A DNA stretch of 64,000 nt from an uncultured Eubacteriales bacterium. Its GTDB lineage: Bacteria > Bacillota > Clostridia > Christensenellales > Aristaeellaceae. Under the pieces are notes generated by a model. It saw only the letters and a list, made by a program, of their open reading frames with translations. It made no database searches and had not been told where the DNA came from. The stretch lies in the NCBI GenBank assembly GCA_902764915.1, contig CACWXY010000006.1, forward strand, positions 1 through 64,000. Reading direction: 5' to 3'. This document shows, piece after piece, positions 42,050 through 52,909 of this stretch (position 1 is the first letter of the stretch; each line of letters opens with the position of its first letter). Position numbers and translations under genes: made by a program.

Positions 42050-42595
42050 TTACGCCTTCTCAAAGGGCATGCCCAAAAGGCTCAGCAGTTCCTTGCATTC
42101 CTCGTCGGTCTGCGCGGTAGTAACAAAGATCATTTCCATACCGCGGATCTTCTCGACCTTATCATAGTCGATTTCGGGGAACAGGAGCTGTTCCTGAATG
42201 CCCAGAGCGTAGTTGCCGCGGCCGTCAAATGCCTTGGCAGAAACGCCATGGAAGTCGCGCACACGGGGAAGTGCAACAGAGACAAGCTTGTCCATGAACT
42301 CTTCCATACGAGAACCGCGCAGGGTGACTTTTGCGCCAACATTCTGACCTTCGCGAACCTTGAAGTTTGCGATGGACTTCTTGGCCTTGGTTACGAGCGG
42401 CTTCTGACCGGAGATCAGCGCAAGCTCGCCAACGGCAACTTCCATTGCCTTGGCGTTATCCTTGCAGTCGCCCAGGCCCATGTTAATCACGATCTTTTCC
42501 AGTCTCGGGACCTGCATGGGATTCTTATAGCCGAACTTCTGCTTCAAAGCAGGAATCGCCTCGGCTTGATACTTTTCCTTAATGCGAGTAGCCAT
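42050..42595 (-). CDS. rplE: 50S ribosomal protein L5
   Basis: A 181-residue 5S-rRNA-binding protein ([50 protein letters not shown]). Normal length and position between rplX and rpsZ. Confidence 0.97.
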   Translation of the reverse strand: MATRIKEKYQAEAIPALKQKFGYKNPMQVPRLEKIVINMGLGDCKDNAKAMEVAVGELALISGQKPLVTKAKKSIANFKVREGQNVGAKVTLRGSRMEEFMDKLVSVALPRVRDFHGVSAKAFDGRGNYALGIQEQLLFPEIDYDKVEKIRGMEMIFVTTAQTDEECKELLSLLGMPFEKA

Positions 42596-42613
42596 CGGGC
42601 TTTTCCTCCTTTA

Positions 42614-42949
42614 TCAGTCGATTTCAGCGCCGCACTTCTTGCAGACACGTACCATCTGACGAACGCTCTTGCCCTCATCATTGGTCACGCGGTTTACCTT
42701 GTGCGCCACACGAGTTGCCTTATTGCACTTGGGGCAGATGACCATGACATTGGACACATCGATCGGCATAACCTTCTGAATGCGTCCCCCCTGGGTAACC
42801 TGGCCCTGGGGCTTCTGATGCTTGGTCACAATGTTAATGCCTTCCACAGTCACCCGATGGGTCTTGGGGAAGCAGGCGATAACCTTGCCCGTCTTATCCT
42901 TATCCTTGCCAGCAATGACAAGAACGTTGTCATTCTTCTTAACGTTCAT
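42614..42949 (-). CDS. rplX: 50S ribosomal protein L24
   Basis: A 111-residue KOW-domain protein that starts large-subunit assembly ([19 protein letters not shown]). The C-terminal part has two Cys pairs (CPKC and CKKC), a zinc-ribbon-like feature present in some Firmicutes L24 proteins. AGGAGG precedes the start. Confidence 0.96.
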   Translation of the reverse strand: MNVKKNDNVLVIAGKDKDKTGKVIACFPKTHRVTVEGINIVTKHQKPQGQVTQGGRIQKVMPIDVSNVMVICPKCNKATRVAHKVNRVTNDEGKSVRQMVRVCKKCGAEID

Positions 42950-42961
42950 GGTTCTGCCTCC

Positions 42962-43373
42962 TTACAGCACTTCGGGAGCCAGAGAAACGATCTTCATGAA
43001 ATCCTTCTCGCGCAGCTCACGAGCAACAGGTCCAAAAATACGGGTACCACGGGGCAGTTTCTGATCGTTAATGATCACAGCAGCATTATCGTCAAAGCGA
43101 ATGTAGCTGCCATCCTTGCGGCGACGATTCTTACGGCATCTTACGACAACGGCCTTTACAACATCGCCCTTTTTCACGGTGCCGCCGGGGTTCGCGGTCT
43201 TTACGCTGGCTACGATGACATCACCGATGGAGCCATCACGCCGGAAAGAACCGCCCAGCACACGGATGCACATGATTTCCTTGGCGCCGGAATTATCGGC
43301 TACCTTGAGTCGCGTTTGCGGCTGAGGCGCCGGAATTATCGGCTACCTTGAGTCGCGTTTGCGGCTGAATCAT
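42962..43373 (-). pseudogene. rplN: 50S ribosomal protein L14, frameshifted by a 43-bp duplication
   Basis: The gene starts at the ATG at 43373, with GGAGG 9 nt upstream, and codes [16 protein letters not shown] as in every L14. Then a 43-bp segment is repeated exactly (43283-43325 and 43326-43368). As 43 is not a multiple of three, the frame shifts and meets TAA after 26 codons. The remaining 103 codons from an internal ATG at 43273 ([22 protein letters not shown]) to the stop are intact. Without one copy the gene would be 369 nt, 122 residues, the standard L14 length. L14 is essential, so the cell must carry an intact gene. An assembly error, a mixed population or a second rplN elsewhere are the likely explanations. 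No ATG, GTG or TTG start is available to produce a near-full-length protein in the downstream frame. Confidence 0.93.
43283..43368. repeat. Exact 43-bp tandem duplication inside rplN
   Basis: Two identical copies, 43283-43325 and 43326-43368, each running from GGCGCCGGAATT to TTGCGGCTGA in forward reading. The duplication lies near the 5' end of rplN and breaks its frame. No mismatch between copies is seen. Confidence 0.98.
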
Positions 43374-43401
43374 TGGGTATTTCCTCCTTCATGACAGCAG
43401 C

Positions 43402-43662
43402 TTACTTGGCCTTTTCGATAATCTCGACCAGGCGCCAGCGCTTGTCGTGGCTCAGCGGGCGGGTTTCCATCACGCGGATGGTGTCGCCTACACCGCATTC
43501 ATTGTTTTCGTCATGGACCTTCAGTTTGCTTGTACGGTTCATGATCTTTCCATACAGGGGATGGCGTACACGGGTCTTGATCTGAATGACACAGGTCTTA
43601 TCCATCTTGTCGCTGATCACGACGCCAACCCTTGTCTTACGAAGTCCTCTTTCCTCAGACAT
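43402..43662 (-). CDS. rpsQ: 30S ribosomal protein S17
   Basis: An 86-residue OB-fold protein ([41 protein letters not shown]). It binds helix 11 of 16S rRNA and helps early assembly. Its stop lies 28 bp before the rplN start, so the signals of rplN itself are intact. Confidence 0.97.
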   Translation of the reverse strand: MSEERGLRKTRVGVVISDKMDKTCVIQIKTRVRHPLYGKIMNRTSKLKVHDENNECGVGDTIRVMETRPLSHDKRWRLVEIIEKAK

Positions 43663-43689
43663 TGAAGCAGCTGCCTCCTTTCAAGTTCA

Positions 43690-43881
43690 TTAAGCCTGCG
43701 CCTTCTGGCGAAGAACGGTCTTGGTCCGTGCAATATCACGTTTGACTTCCCGGATCTTCTGGTTGTTGTCCAACTGACCGGCAGCCAACTGGAAGCGCAG
43801 ATTGAACAGCTGCGTTTTGAGTTCAGCTACCTGATTTTCCAGCTGTTCGACGGTCATCGCTGTCATTTCCTTCGCTTTCAT
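43690..43881 (-). CDS. rpmC: 50S ribosomal protein L29
   Basis: A 63-residue helical hairpin protein (MTVEQLENQVAELKTQLFNLRF) at the peptide exit. Its ATG overlaps the last base of the rplP stop (TAATG). Confidence 0.96.
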   Translation of the reverse strand: MKAKEMTAMTVEQLENQVAELKTQLFNLRFQLAAGQLDNNQKIREVKRDIARTKTVLRQKAQA

Positions 43882-44321
43882 TACTGTTCACCACCCGCTA
43901 CAGTCGTCGCCTCACTCTGGCGCGCAATGATCTTGGTCTTCAGGGGCAGCTTGTGGGAAGCAAGACGAAGTGCTTCGCGGGCAGCTTCCTCCGGAACGCC
44001 CTTGATTTCAAACAAGACGCGGCCGGGCTTCACCACGGCAACCCAATACTCGGGAGAACCTTTGCCGGAACCCATTCGGGTTTCAGCGGGCTTTTCCGTG
44101 ACAGGCTTGTCAGGGAAAATCTTAATCCACACCTGACCGCCACGCTTGGTGTAACGGGTCAGGGCGATACGGGCAGCCTCGATCTGCTGCGAAGTCACCC
44201 AGCAGGGCTCTGTGGCCTGAAGGCCATAGTCACCGTATGCCAGGAAATTACCGCGGTGGGCGGCGCCCTTCATGCGGCCGCGCATTACCTTGCGGCGCTT
44301 GACTCTCTTCGGCATCAGCAT
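43881..44321 (-). CDS. rplP: 50S ribosomal protein L16
   Basis: A 146-residue protein ([21 protein letters not shown] at the start; [18 protein letters not shown] at the centre). It helps place the A-site tRNA. The start at 44321 (MLMPKR) lies 11 nt after GGAGG; the next ATG, two codons on, matches the usual N-terminus and is also possible. Confidence 0.96.
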   Translation of the reverse strand: MLMPKRVKRRKVMRGRMKGAAHRGNFLAYGDYGLQATEPCWVTSQQIEAARIALTRYTKRGGQVWIKIFPDKPVTEKPAETRMGSGKGSPEYWVAVVKPGRVLFEIKGVPEEAAREALRLASHKLPLKTKIIARQSEATTVAGGEQ

Positions 44322-44324
44322 AGG

Positions 44325-44993
44325 TTACTTAACCTCCTTCTGGCCCTGAGCCTTCTTGGCTGCAGGAAGGATCTGGCCTTTGTAGATCCAGACCTTAATG
44401 CCCAGACGACCATAGGTGGTCTTTGCTTCGGCGAAACCATAATCGATGTTCGCACGCAGCGTCTGCAGCGGAATGGAACCCTCATGATAATGCTCACTGC
44501 GGGCAATATCGGCACCGCCGATACGGCCGCCAACGGAGCACTTGATTCCCTTCACGCCGTTGACCTTCATGGCGCGCTGGATGGACTGCTTCATTGCACG
44601 ACGGAAGCTGATACGCTTTTCCAGCTGCTGAGCAATGTTTTCTGCCACCAGCTGTGCGTCTCCGTCAGGCTGCTTGACCTCATAGACATTGATATGGGCA
44701 GCACGGCCGAGGAACTCGGTGACTTCCTTCTTCAGCTGCTCAATATTCGCGCCTTTGGGTCCAATGATCATGCCAGGCTTGGAGGTAAAGATGTTTACCG
44801 TCACCTGGGTAGCTGTACGCTCGATATCAATCTTGCTGATACCGGTTGTATAGTACTTATTCTTCAGCATCTCACGAAGCTTGTAGTCTTCAACGAGATT
44901 GTTTGCGAAATCCTTTTTGCCGGCATACCAACGGGTGCTCCAATCATAGATCACACCGACACGTGCGCCGTGGGGATTTACTTTCTGACCCAT
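44325..44993 (-). CDS. rpsC: 30S ribosomal protein S3
   Basis: A 222-residue protein with the KH domain ([20 protein letters not shown]) and the C-terminal S3 domain ending in [13 protein letters not shown]. It forms part of the mRNA entry channel. Normal length and position. Confidence 0.97.
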   Translation of the reverse strand: MGQKVNPHGARVGVIYDWSTRWYAGKKDFANNLVEDYKLREMLKNKYYTTGISKIDIERTATQVTVNIFTSKPGMIIGPKGANIEQLKKEVTEFLGRAAHINVYEVKQPDGDAQLVAENIAQQLEKRISFRRAMKQSIQRAMKVNGVKGIKCSVGGRIGGADIARSEHYHEGSIPLQTLRANIDYGFAEAKTTYGRLGIKVWIYKGQILPAAKKAQGQKEVK

Positions 44994-45005
44994 GGATAAT
45001 CCTCC

Positions 45006-45389
45006 TTACTTCTTGTCAAGCACCACGCTGATATGGCTGGTGCGCTTGAGCATCGGGGATGCGCTGCCGCGTGAACGGGCTACGTAGCGCTTCAGTGTGG
45101 GGCCGGGGTTGGCGTACACTTCGGCGACATACAGGTCCTTCACGTTCAGTTCCTGCCCGTCCTCAGCATTGGCGATCGCGCTGTTGAGAACCTTCAGAAC
45201 CACAGGAGCTGCAGCCTTGGGGGTATAGGTCAGAATCGCACGGGCTTCCTCTGCGCTCTTCCCACGAATCAGATCAATCACAATCTTGACCTTACGAGGG
45301 GAGATGCGGATGTAACGCGCGTGTGCTTGAGGCCGCTTGTCACGGTTGGCGACATGAGCTGCCTTCTTTTCCTTCATACGGGTTGCCAT
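45006..45389 (-). CDS. rplV: 50S ribosomal protein L22
   Basis: A 127-residue protein (HARYIRISPRKVKIVIDLIRGK; the loop GPTLKRYVARSRGSASPMLKR lines the peptide exit tunnel, where macrolide-resistance changes arise). The loop appears normal. It starts 19 nt after rpsS. Confidence 0.97.
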   Translation of the reverse strand: MATRMKEKKAAHVANRDKRPQAHARYIRISPRKVKIVIDLIRGKSAEEARAILTYTPKAAAPVVLKVLNSAIANAEDGQELNVKDLYVAEVYANPGPTLKRYVARSRGSASPMLKRTSHISVVLDKK

Positions 45390-45408
45390 CTCATTTCACT
45401 CCTCTCGC

Positions 45409-45687
45409 TTACTTTTTGCCTGTAGCCTTATCCCCGGCATGGCCGCGGAAGGTACGGGTCGGGGCGAACTCACCCAGTTTATGTCCTACCATGTCCTCAG
45501 TCACATAGACCGGAACATGCTTGCGTCCGTCATGCACCGCGATGGTGTGGCCGACGAAATCCGGGAAAATGGTGGATGCGCGAGACCAGGTCTTCACAAC
45601 CGCCTTTTTACCGGAAGCATTCATTTCCTCAACGCGCTTCATCAGCGCAGCCTCTACATAGGGGCCCTTCTTAATCGAACGACTCAT
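45409..45687 (-). CDS. rpsS: 30S ribosomal protein S19
   Basis: A 92-residue protein ([40 protein letters not shown]). It sits in the head of the small subunit. Normal length and position. Confidence 0.97.
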   Translation of the reverse strand: MSRSIKKGPYVEAALMKRVEEMNASGKKAVVKTWSRASTIFPDFVGHTIAVHDGRKHVPVYVTEDMVGHKLGEFAPTRTFRGHAGDKATGKK

Positions 45688-45713
45688 TCGTTAGCTGCCT
45701 CCTTCCTTGGCGA

Positions 45714-46553
45714 TTACTTATTCCCAGCACGCTTGATGATCATCTTATTGGAATACTTCTTGTGCTTCCTGGTCTTATAACCCAGTGCGGGCTTGCCCCA
45801 GGGAGTAACAGGTGCCGGCATACCCACAGGGCTCTTGCCTTCACCACCACCATGCGGATGGTCATTGGGGTTCATAACAACGCCGCGGACGGTAGGACGA
45901 ATGCCCATATGACGGACACGGCCAGCCTTGCCAAGACGGACATTTTCATGATCGGAATTGCTGACAGTGCCGATGGTCGCCATCGCGCCCAGAGGCAGAC
46001 GACGCATTTCACCGGAAGGCAGACGAACGGTCGCATAACCGTTTTCCTTTGCCATCAGCTGAGCAGAAAGACCTGCAGAGCGGACCAGCTGACCGCCGCG
46101 ACCCGGCTTGAGTTCCAGGTTGTGGATCAGGGTACCGACAGGAATATTGTTCAGCGGCATGGCATTGCCGGGCATGATGTCTACTTCGTTCTCGCGGGAA
46201 GCCAGAACGGTGTATCCGACTTTCAGGTCCAGAGGCGCCAGAATATAGCGCTTCTCGCCGTCTGCATAGTTCAGCAGAGCGATGAATGCGGAACGGTTCG
46301 GATCATACTCGATAGCAGCAACCTTGGCAGGAACATCCAGCTTATTGCGCTTGAAATCGATGATACGATACTTGACCTTGTTGCCGCCACCCTGATGACG
46401 CACGGTGATTTTGCCCTGATTGTTGCGGCCCGAATGTTTCTTCAGATATTCGGTCAGGCCCTTCTCGGGGCTCTTCTTGGTGATTTCTTCATAGGTCAGA
46501 ACCGACATGAAGCGCCGGGCGGGCGAAGTCGGCTTATAATTACGAATAGCCAT
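45714..46553 (-). CDS. rplB: 50S ribosomal protein L2
   Basis: A 279-residue protein needed for subunit joining and peptidyl transfer. It has the OB and SH3-like domains and the conserved tail [16 protein letters not shown], which contains the functionally important His. Normal length and position. Confidence 0.98.
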   Translation of the reverse strand: MAIRNYKPTSPARRFMSVLTYEEITKKSPEKGLTEYLKKHSGRNNQGKITVRHQGGGNKVKYRIIDFKRNKLDVPAKVAAIEYDPNRSAFIALLNYADGEKRYILAPLDLKVGYTVLASRENEVDIMPGNAMPLNNIPVGTLIHNLELKPGRGGQLVRSAGLSAQLMAKENGYATVRLPSGEMRRLPLGAMATIGTVSNSDHENVRLGKAGRVRHMGIRPTVRGVVMNPNDHPHGGGEGKSPVGMPAPVTPWGKPALGYKTRKHKKYSNKMIIKRAGNK

Positions 46554-46570
46554 GTTTCAGTCCTCCCTGC

Positions 46571-46876
46571 TTAGTTTCCATAGCCATCGAAGAACTTGAT
46601 GGGCTTGGAGTCTTTCTTAAGAGTTACATAAGCCTTCTTGACTTCGGGACGACGTCCGGAATGGAGGCCCTGGCGCTTTACCTTGCCGATCGTGCGAACC
46701 GTGTTCACGCGGTCAACCTTAACGCCATCCGCAGCAAAGACAGCTTCCACTGCCTGCTTGATTTCAAACTTGTTGGCAGTCACCGGCACTTCGAAGACGT
46801 AACGCTTTTCGTCAACATCGAACAGGCCCTTTTCAGTCAGCACAGGGCGAATAATCACATCATGAAGATCTTTCAT
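46571..46876 (-). CDS. rplW: 50S ribosomal protein L23
   Basis: A 101-residue protein at the tunnel exit, the docking site for trigger factor and SRP (DVIIRPVLTEKGLFDVDEKRY, VNTVRTIGKVKRQG). It overlaps the rplD stop by one base. Confidence 0.97.
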   Translation of the reverse strand: MKDLHDVIIRPVLTEKGLFDVDEKRYVFEVPVTANKFEIKQAVEAVFAADGVKVDRVNTVRTIGKVKRQGLHSGRRPEVKKAYVTLKKDSKPIKFFDGYGN

Positions 46877-47499
46877 TATGCGTATACCTCCTCGACACTC
46901 TGAAGGGCAGCCTTGTCCAGAACCAGCTTGCCAGCGTTGAGAATGTCGTACACATTGAGAGTGTTGACATAGGTGGTCTTGGCTTCTGCCAGGTTGGCAG
47001 TGGCGCGAACCACGTTCTCGTTGCGCTCAGGCAGGATTACAAGAGCCTTTCTGTCAGCCTTGAGAGCCTTCATGGCCTTGGCCATCAGCTTGGTCTTGCC
47101 TTCTGCCAGATTGATGCTGTCTATCACGATGATATCACCATCGTTCAGACGGCTGGTCAAAGCGGACTTCATCGCCAGGCGGCGAACCTTCTTCGGCACT
47201 GCGATCACATAATCGCGGGGCTTGGGAGCAAACACTACGCCGCCATGAGCAAACTGCGGTGCACGGTTGCCATGATGGCGAGCATTACCGGTGCCCTTCT
47301 GGCGGTAAATCTTACGGCCACCTCCGCGGACTTCACCGCGGGTCTTGGCGCTCTGTGTTCCCTGACGCTGTGCGGCCAGGTAGGAGCGGACGGCCAGGTG
47401 CATGGCGGGCACGTTTACGGGAGCAGCAAAGATGTTCTCGCTCAGTTCCACCTCGCCAATGGCCGAACCTTCCATATTGTATAGTGCGGTCTTAGGCAT
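46876..47499 (-). CDS. rplD: 50S ribosomal protein L4
   Basis: A 207-residue protein with the long loop ([30 protein letters not shown]-like, read as [20 protein letters not shown]) that reaches the exit tunnel. In E. coli L4 also represses its own operon through the S10 leader; the structured leader at 48492-48650 could serve a similar purpose here, which is inference. Confidence 0.97.
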   Translation of the reverse strand: [207 protein letters not shown]

Positions 47500-47521
47500 G
47501 ATTCATTCTCCTCCTTGTCCG

Positions 47522-48163
47522 TCAAGCCTTCACGGTGTCGCGGACGACCAGAACGCAGCCATTAGCGCCAGGAACAGCGCCCTTGACCAGAAGCAGATTG
47601 CGTTCTGCATCCACGCTGACCACTTCCAGGTTCTGAATCGTAACACGATCCACACCATAGTGACCAGCCATGTGCTTGTTCTTGAAGACGCGGGAAGGAT
47701 CGGAGTTTGCGCTCAGAGAGCCCACGCCGCGATGATACTTGGAACCATGTGCCATGGGGCCGGTATGCTGATTCCAGCGTGCGATAGCACCTGTGTAGCC
47801 ATGGCCCTTGCTGGTGCCGGTAATGTCAATGCGGTCGCCCTGAGCGAACTGGTCTACCTTGATTTCATCGCCGACCTTGTAGCCGGTGCAGTCATCAAAG
47901 CGGAACTCACGCAGCGTACGCTTGGGAGCAACGCCAGCCTTTTTGAAGTGTCCCTGCTCCGGCTTGTTGAGCAGCTTCTTGGCGCGGTTCTCGGTCAGCT
48001 CGCCAAAGCCCACCTGAACGGCGTCGTATCCGTCCGTTTCCACATTCTTGGTCTGCACAACGGTGCAGGGACCCGCCTCAATGACGGTGACCGGAACAAG
48101 ACGGCCGTCTTCGGTGAAGACCTGCGTCATGCCGATCTTTTTACCAACGATCGCTTTTTTCAT
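47522..48163 (-). CDS. rplC: 50S ribosomal protein L3
   Basis: A 213-residue protein ([20 protein letters not shown], and the central extension [21 protein letters not shown] that reaches the peptidyl-transferase centre). It starts large-subunit assembly. Second gene of the superoperon. Confidence 0.97.
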   Translation of the reverse strand: MKKAIVGKKIGMTQVFTEDGRLVPVTVIEAGPCTVVQTKNVETDGYDAVQVGFGELTENRAKKLLNKPEQGHFKKAGVAPKRTLREFRFDDCTGYKVGDEIKVDQFAQGDRIDITGTSKGHGYTGAIARWNQHTGPMAHGSKYHRGVGSLSANSDPSRVFKNKHMAGHYGVDRVTIQNLEVVSVDAERNLLLVKGAVPGANGCVLVVRDTVKA

Positions 48164-48182
48164 GTTCTCGTTCCTCCTGCCA

Positions 48183-48491
48183 TTACAGCTTCATTTCGAT
48201 TTCGACGCCAGCAGGAAGTTCCAGCTTCATCATAGCGTCCACCGTCTTCGGGTTGGGGTTGACAATGTCGATCAGTCGCTTGTGGGTGCGACGTTCGAAC
48301 TGTTCGCGGCTGTCCTTGTACTTGTGGGTAGCACGAAGGATCGTCACAATCTCGCGCTCAGTGGGCAGCGGGATCGGGCCAGATACCCGAGCACCGGTTC
48401 TCTTTGCAGTCTCCACGATTCTGGTAGCAGACTGATCGACCAGATTGTGCTCGTAGCTCTTGAGTTTGATACGGATTTTCTGGGTGGCCAT
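48183..48491 (-). CDS. rpsJ: 30S ribosomal protein S10
   Basis: A 102-residue protein ([40 protein letters not shown]). The start at 48491 follows AAGGAGG; the open frame runs on upstream through the leader but has no support there. It also acts as NusE in antitermination. It is the first gene of the superoperon; rpsL, rpsG, fusA and tuf are not next to it. Confidence 0.97.
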   Translation of the reverse strand: MATQKIRIKLKSYEHNLVDQSATRIVETAKRTGARVSGPIPLPTEREIVTILRATHKYKDSREQFERRTHKRLIDIVNPNPKTVDAMMKLELPAGVEIEMKL

Positions 48492-48650
48492 TGATAAACC
48501 TCCTTGATCGTTCTCGTTGCGCATCGGCATTCCCACTGCAGGTGCAGGTCTGTCTGCGCTCGAGTCCGTCGCCCGATTTTCGGGCTGGTCCATGATAATT
48601 ACCCGTCTGGCCGGACGGCAACTTATCACTTCATCCCTAAACAGACAACA
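48492..48650 (-). promoter_or_regulatory. Structured leader of the S10 superoperon
   Basis: About 159 nt between the predicted transcription start and the rpsJ ATG. On the minus strand a two-tier stem is formed by GTGATAA with TTATCAT (48629-48623 with 48598-48592) and an inner CCGTC/GACGG (48618-48614 with 48607-48603). It is followed by a perfect hairpin GCCCGA-AAA-TCGGGC (48585-48571). This is consistent with a ribosomal-protein-binding leader, for instance for L4, but no family match can be asserted. Confidence 0.55.
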
Positions 48651-48656
48651 GTCGAG

Positions 48657-48685
48657 ATTATAAAGGATGATTCAATGGATTGCAA
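48657..48685 (-). promoter_or_regulatory. Promoter of the S10 superoperon
   Basis: On the minus strand: TTGCAA (48685-48680), a 17-bp spacer and TATAAT (48662-48657). A start near 48650 would transcribe all genes from rpsJ to rpmJ, about 12.8 kb. Confidence 0.85.
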
Positions 48686-49916
48686 GATGGTTTCAGCCTA
48701 TTTTTTTACTTTTTTTGAGATTTTTTTCTGAATGTTGATTGTCTCAGCCCCGAATTTATAAGGCTTTTCGTAATGGTGCATTATCCACGTCTCCGTGTGT
48801 TTCTCAATTTTTCCTGAAGTCGCCCAATTTCTTGGCTTTCTTCTCTCAATCCCATGCTGTATCTTTCTCTTATCCCTGATTTTTCCTTACTTCCATATGT
48901 TCCCATATGTCCACGTATTCATGTGTTTCCTATCATATTCGTCCAAAACAGCACATATGTTTTTAATCTGTTTATCGCTATATTCGTAAATCTGCCATTG
49001 ATTCACTTTGTTTGCTCGAGTTCATCAGATAGTCAGATTCTGTAGGGGGATTTTTGAATTGGACGTGACATGCGCACCAATTGACGCGGCTCATATATTC
49101 GCACTGATTGAAGAGATATATTGGCATGTATACGCCAATACAGTCTTTCCAGGCGGATATTGGCTCCATAGAAAATGAATAATGCGCACACGAAGTGGAC
49201 TGATGATGAACGAACCTCAAACAGAGTTACGATATGCACCTATCCATGCTGGTTCCTGGCATTGCAGGAAAGACCGTGACATCTATCAAAGGGGGAGCAC
49301 AATACCCCATGTCGCGTAAAACAACAGAAACCATATTGAAAAGGCGCCTCATCACAAACGTTTTTTGAATACAAGCATGGACGAATGCAAATACCTTGCA
49401 CAGACAATATCCAGGACCTGCTTTTGACGGTAACTGTTTGCTCTTCTTCAAGACAAAACCCTGGATTTCATGCGAAACTAATTGACTGCCTCCTCTCCAT
49501 CATTTACAATCGCAAAGACGATTCCTACCGTCCTCAGCAATCTCCAACCAGCATTCTTCCCAGGCAGCCGCAGTCCGCAGGAAAGAGAACCTTGTGTTCT
49601 GTGTTTCCAAGCAGAAATCTCGACAGATACCTTGTTGAATCTTCGATTTTTCCCCTGCTTCTTTCATTGGGTTCACAGACAGATGAAAAAGCCGTACGCA
49701 CTTATGCATTCGATCATGTACGGAAAGCATGTACTTCGTCCCGGATGCATCGGCAGGAATACAGGCATTGTCCTGTTCCGCATGGGCGGCTCTTTCTTCC
49801 GTGAACAGGGCCTGCGGGCTTTTCCCTCGGCGATTAGGAAAAACCGGAAATACCGGGTTGCAAACACTCGGGAAAGCATTCACTGATAATCTGTACAGAA
49901 TGGATGGAAAATATCT
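48686..49916. other. AT-rich stretch without a convincing gene
   Basis: About 1.2 kb between the S10 promoter and vanW. The part from 48690 to 49060 is clearly more AT-rich than its surroundings. A short minus-strand frame (48887-49006, GTG start, KQIKNICAVLDEYDRKH) looks protein-like, then stops at a near-perfect 10-bp tandem repeat (48891-48900 and 48901-48910). Skipping one repeat would extend it in another frame to 48781. This may be a decayed gene. Around 49119-49163 the motif GCCAATA occurs in direct and inverted copies. No RNA gene or transposon end was recognised. Confidence 0.4.
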
Positions 49917-50906
49917 ATGCCGCAATTCCAACGAATATACCGCATCGTTTGTGTTCTCGTTTTCCTTGCCTTATACGCTTCTGCAGCCGAGTCCAGTGTG
50001 GAACAGAAAGCCATATATACGGCCAGAACCACCACCTCTTTTCATCTTCGGGAAGCCCCAAACTCAACCCGGCGGATTGCGAACGTGCCAAAAAGTGTAC
50101 GGGTTGAAGTGCTTGTATATGATGAAGAATGGTCTTATCTGCGCTATCAGGGAAAAACGGGTTACGCACAGACCAGCTGGCTCCGGGAGTTTATTTCACT
50201 GGATCCTGTCCATAATCCTCTTCCCGGTCATACGCCCTGTACAGGCATCTGGACAGTAAATAGAAGGCTGACCGTTGAAACGGATGAATTTCCAGGTGCA
50301 GTGCTGACAAAAAACATGGTCGTCTCTGTTCGCAAAGAGGCAGAAAGCTTCCTGCTCCCTGTCTGGCGCTCAAGCACAGTCCTGCCGTCTTCTTCCGGGA
50401 CGTACACTGCCTTTGTGCCCTGGGAAACGGCAGAATCCGGGGACCTGATCGCCGGATTCACAACCTTCTATGCCAAAACTGACGGAGAGCCGCTTGCCAA
50501 GGAGCGCCAGAAGAACATTGCCCTTGCCTGCGAGCTGATCTCTCAAGTAAACCTGGCTCCCGGGGACACATTCTCCTTCAACCGTGTCTGTGGACCTTAC
50601 AGTGCAAAGAAAGGATATCTGCCAGCAAATATCATCGGATCCACGGGAACAGGGACAGGCGGGGGCGTCTGTCAGGTGAGCACAACGCTGTACAATGCAG
50701 TGCTGGAACTTCCCCTGCGGATCACAGACTGGACCGTACATACCGTCAAAGGAGTCAAGTATGTTCCCATAGCCTTCGATGCATGTGTCGGCACCTACTC
50801 AGACATGTGCTTTGAAAACACGCTTCCTTTTCCGATCCGTCTGGAAGCTTTCCCGCAGGACGGCGCGTTAACCGTACTTCTCTGGCATGGCGGAACGCTC
50901 AACTGA
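49917..50906 (+). CDS. VanW-family exported protein with N-terminal SH3-like domain
   Basis: A 329-residue exported protein. Residues 1-23 form a signal peptide. About residues 33-85 are a bacterial SH3-like domain (SFHLREAPNSTRRIANVPKSV, YLRYQGKTGYAQTSWL) that probably binds peptidoglycan. The rest holds the VanW domain: PGDTFSFNRVCGPYSAKKGYLPA, then TGTGGGVCQVSTTLYNAVL and LPFPIRLEA. VanW is an accessory protein of vanB-type clusters, but such proteins are widespread in Clostridia without resistance genes, and their role is unknown. No van genes are nearby, so this is not evidence of vancomycin resistance. The ribosome site is weak (GGATGGA). Confidence 0.88.
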   Translation: MPQFQRIYRIVCVLVFLALYASAAESSVEQKAIYTARTTTSFHLREAPNSTRRIANVPKSVRVEVLVYDEEWSYLRYQGKTGYAQTSWLREFISLDPVHNPLPGHTPCTGIWTVNRRLTVETDEFPGAVLTKNMVVSVRKEAESFLLPVWRSSTVLPSSSGTYTAFVPWETAESGDLIAGFTTFYAKTDGEPLAKERQKNIALACELISQVNLAPGDTFSFNRVCGPYSAKKGYLPANIIGSTGTGTGGGVCQVSTTLYNAVLELPLRITDWTVHTVKGVKYVPIAFDACVGTYSDMCFENTLPFPIRLEAFPQDGALTVLLWHGGTLN

Positions 50907-50972
50907 TGCAGGAATCGAAATGCCTGTCACCTTTGTTTCCCATCTACTGACAGAACGAACCGAATATGTAAA

Positions 50973-51012
50973 AGAGGAAGACATCGGCGTTATTTCCGTG
51001 TCCTCCTCTTTT
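50973..51012. terminator. Bidirectional terminator between vanW and ggt
   Basis: An 11-position stem with one mismatch (50973-50983 with 50999-51009), flanked by AAA on the left and TTTT on the right. It lies between two convergent genes. Confidence 0.8.
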
Positions 51013-51049
51013 GCAGTTCTCCATATCGGAACCGCACCATTCATTTCTG

Positions 51050-52681
<1,632 letters not shown>

Positions 52682-52909
52682 GAAGAATCATGCCTCCTTA
52701 CTGACAAAGTGTACGGGCATCATCAGGCCCGTTTCGCTTTTCATAAGCCTGTCCGGACCTGTGCAGCAGATTTCCATGCAGCGTGCATTTCCAGGGCCGT
52801 CTTTCATCGCGCAGGGTGACTTTCCGGAATTCGCTGGGAAAAAAGATGGATCAGATTATGAAGCAGATTCCTGTTCTGCGCAATCCTGCCACGTAGCACA
52901 TGCTCCTGC

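Noticed and set aside
42962-43373. Programmed frameshifting as an explanation for the broken rplN gene
   Set aside because: The break coincides exactly with a perfect 43-bp duplication, there is no slippery heptamer with a downstream structure to justify it, and L14 is not known to use recoding.
48492-48629. An N-terminal extension of S10 through the leader
   Set aside because: S10 always starts near [18 protein letters not shown] precedes that ATG, and the upstream part is the structured leader.
49119-49163. GCCAATA repeats as a replication origin or mobile-element end
   Set aside because: Only three short copies are present, without DnaA-box character, target duplication or a transposase nearby.
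49917-50906. Vancomycin resistance
   Set aside because: Only a VanW-domain protein is present. No vanA/B ligase, vanH, vanX or two-component genes are nearby, and VanW homologues are common in sensitive Clostridia.
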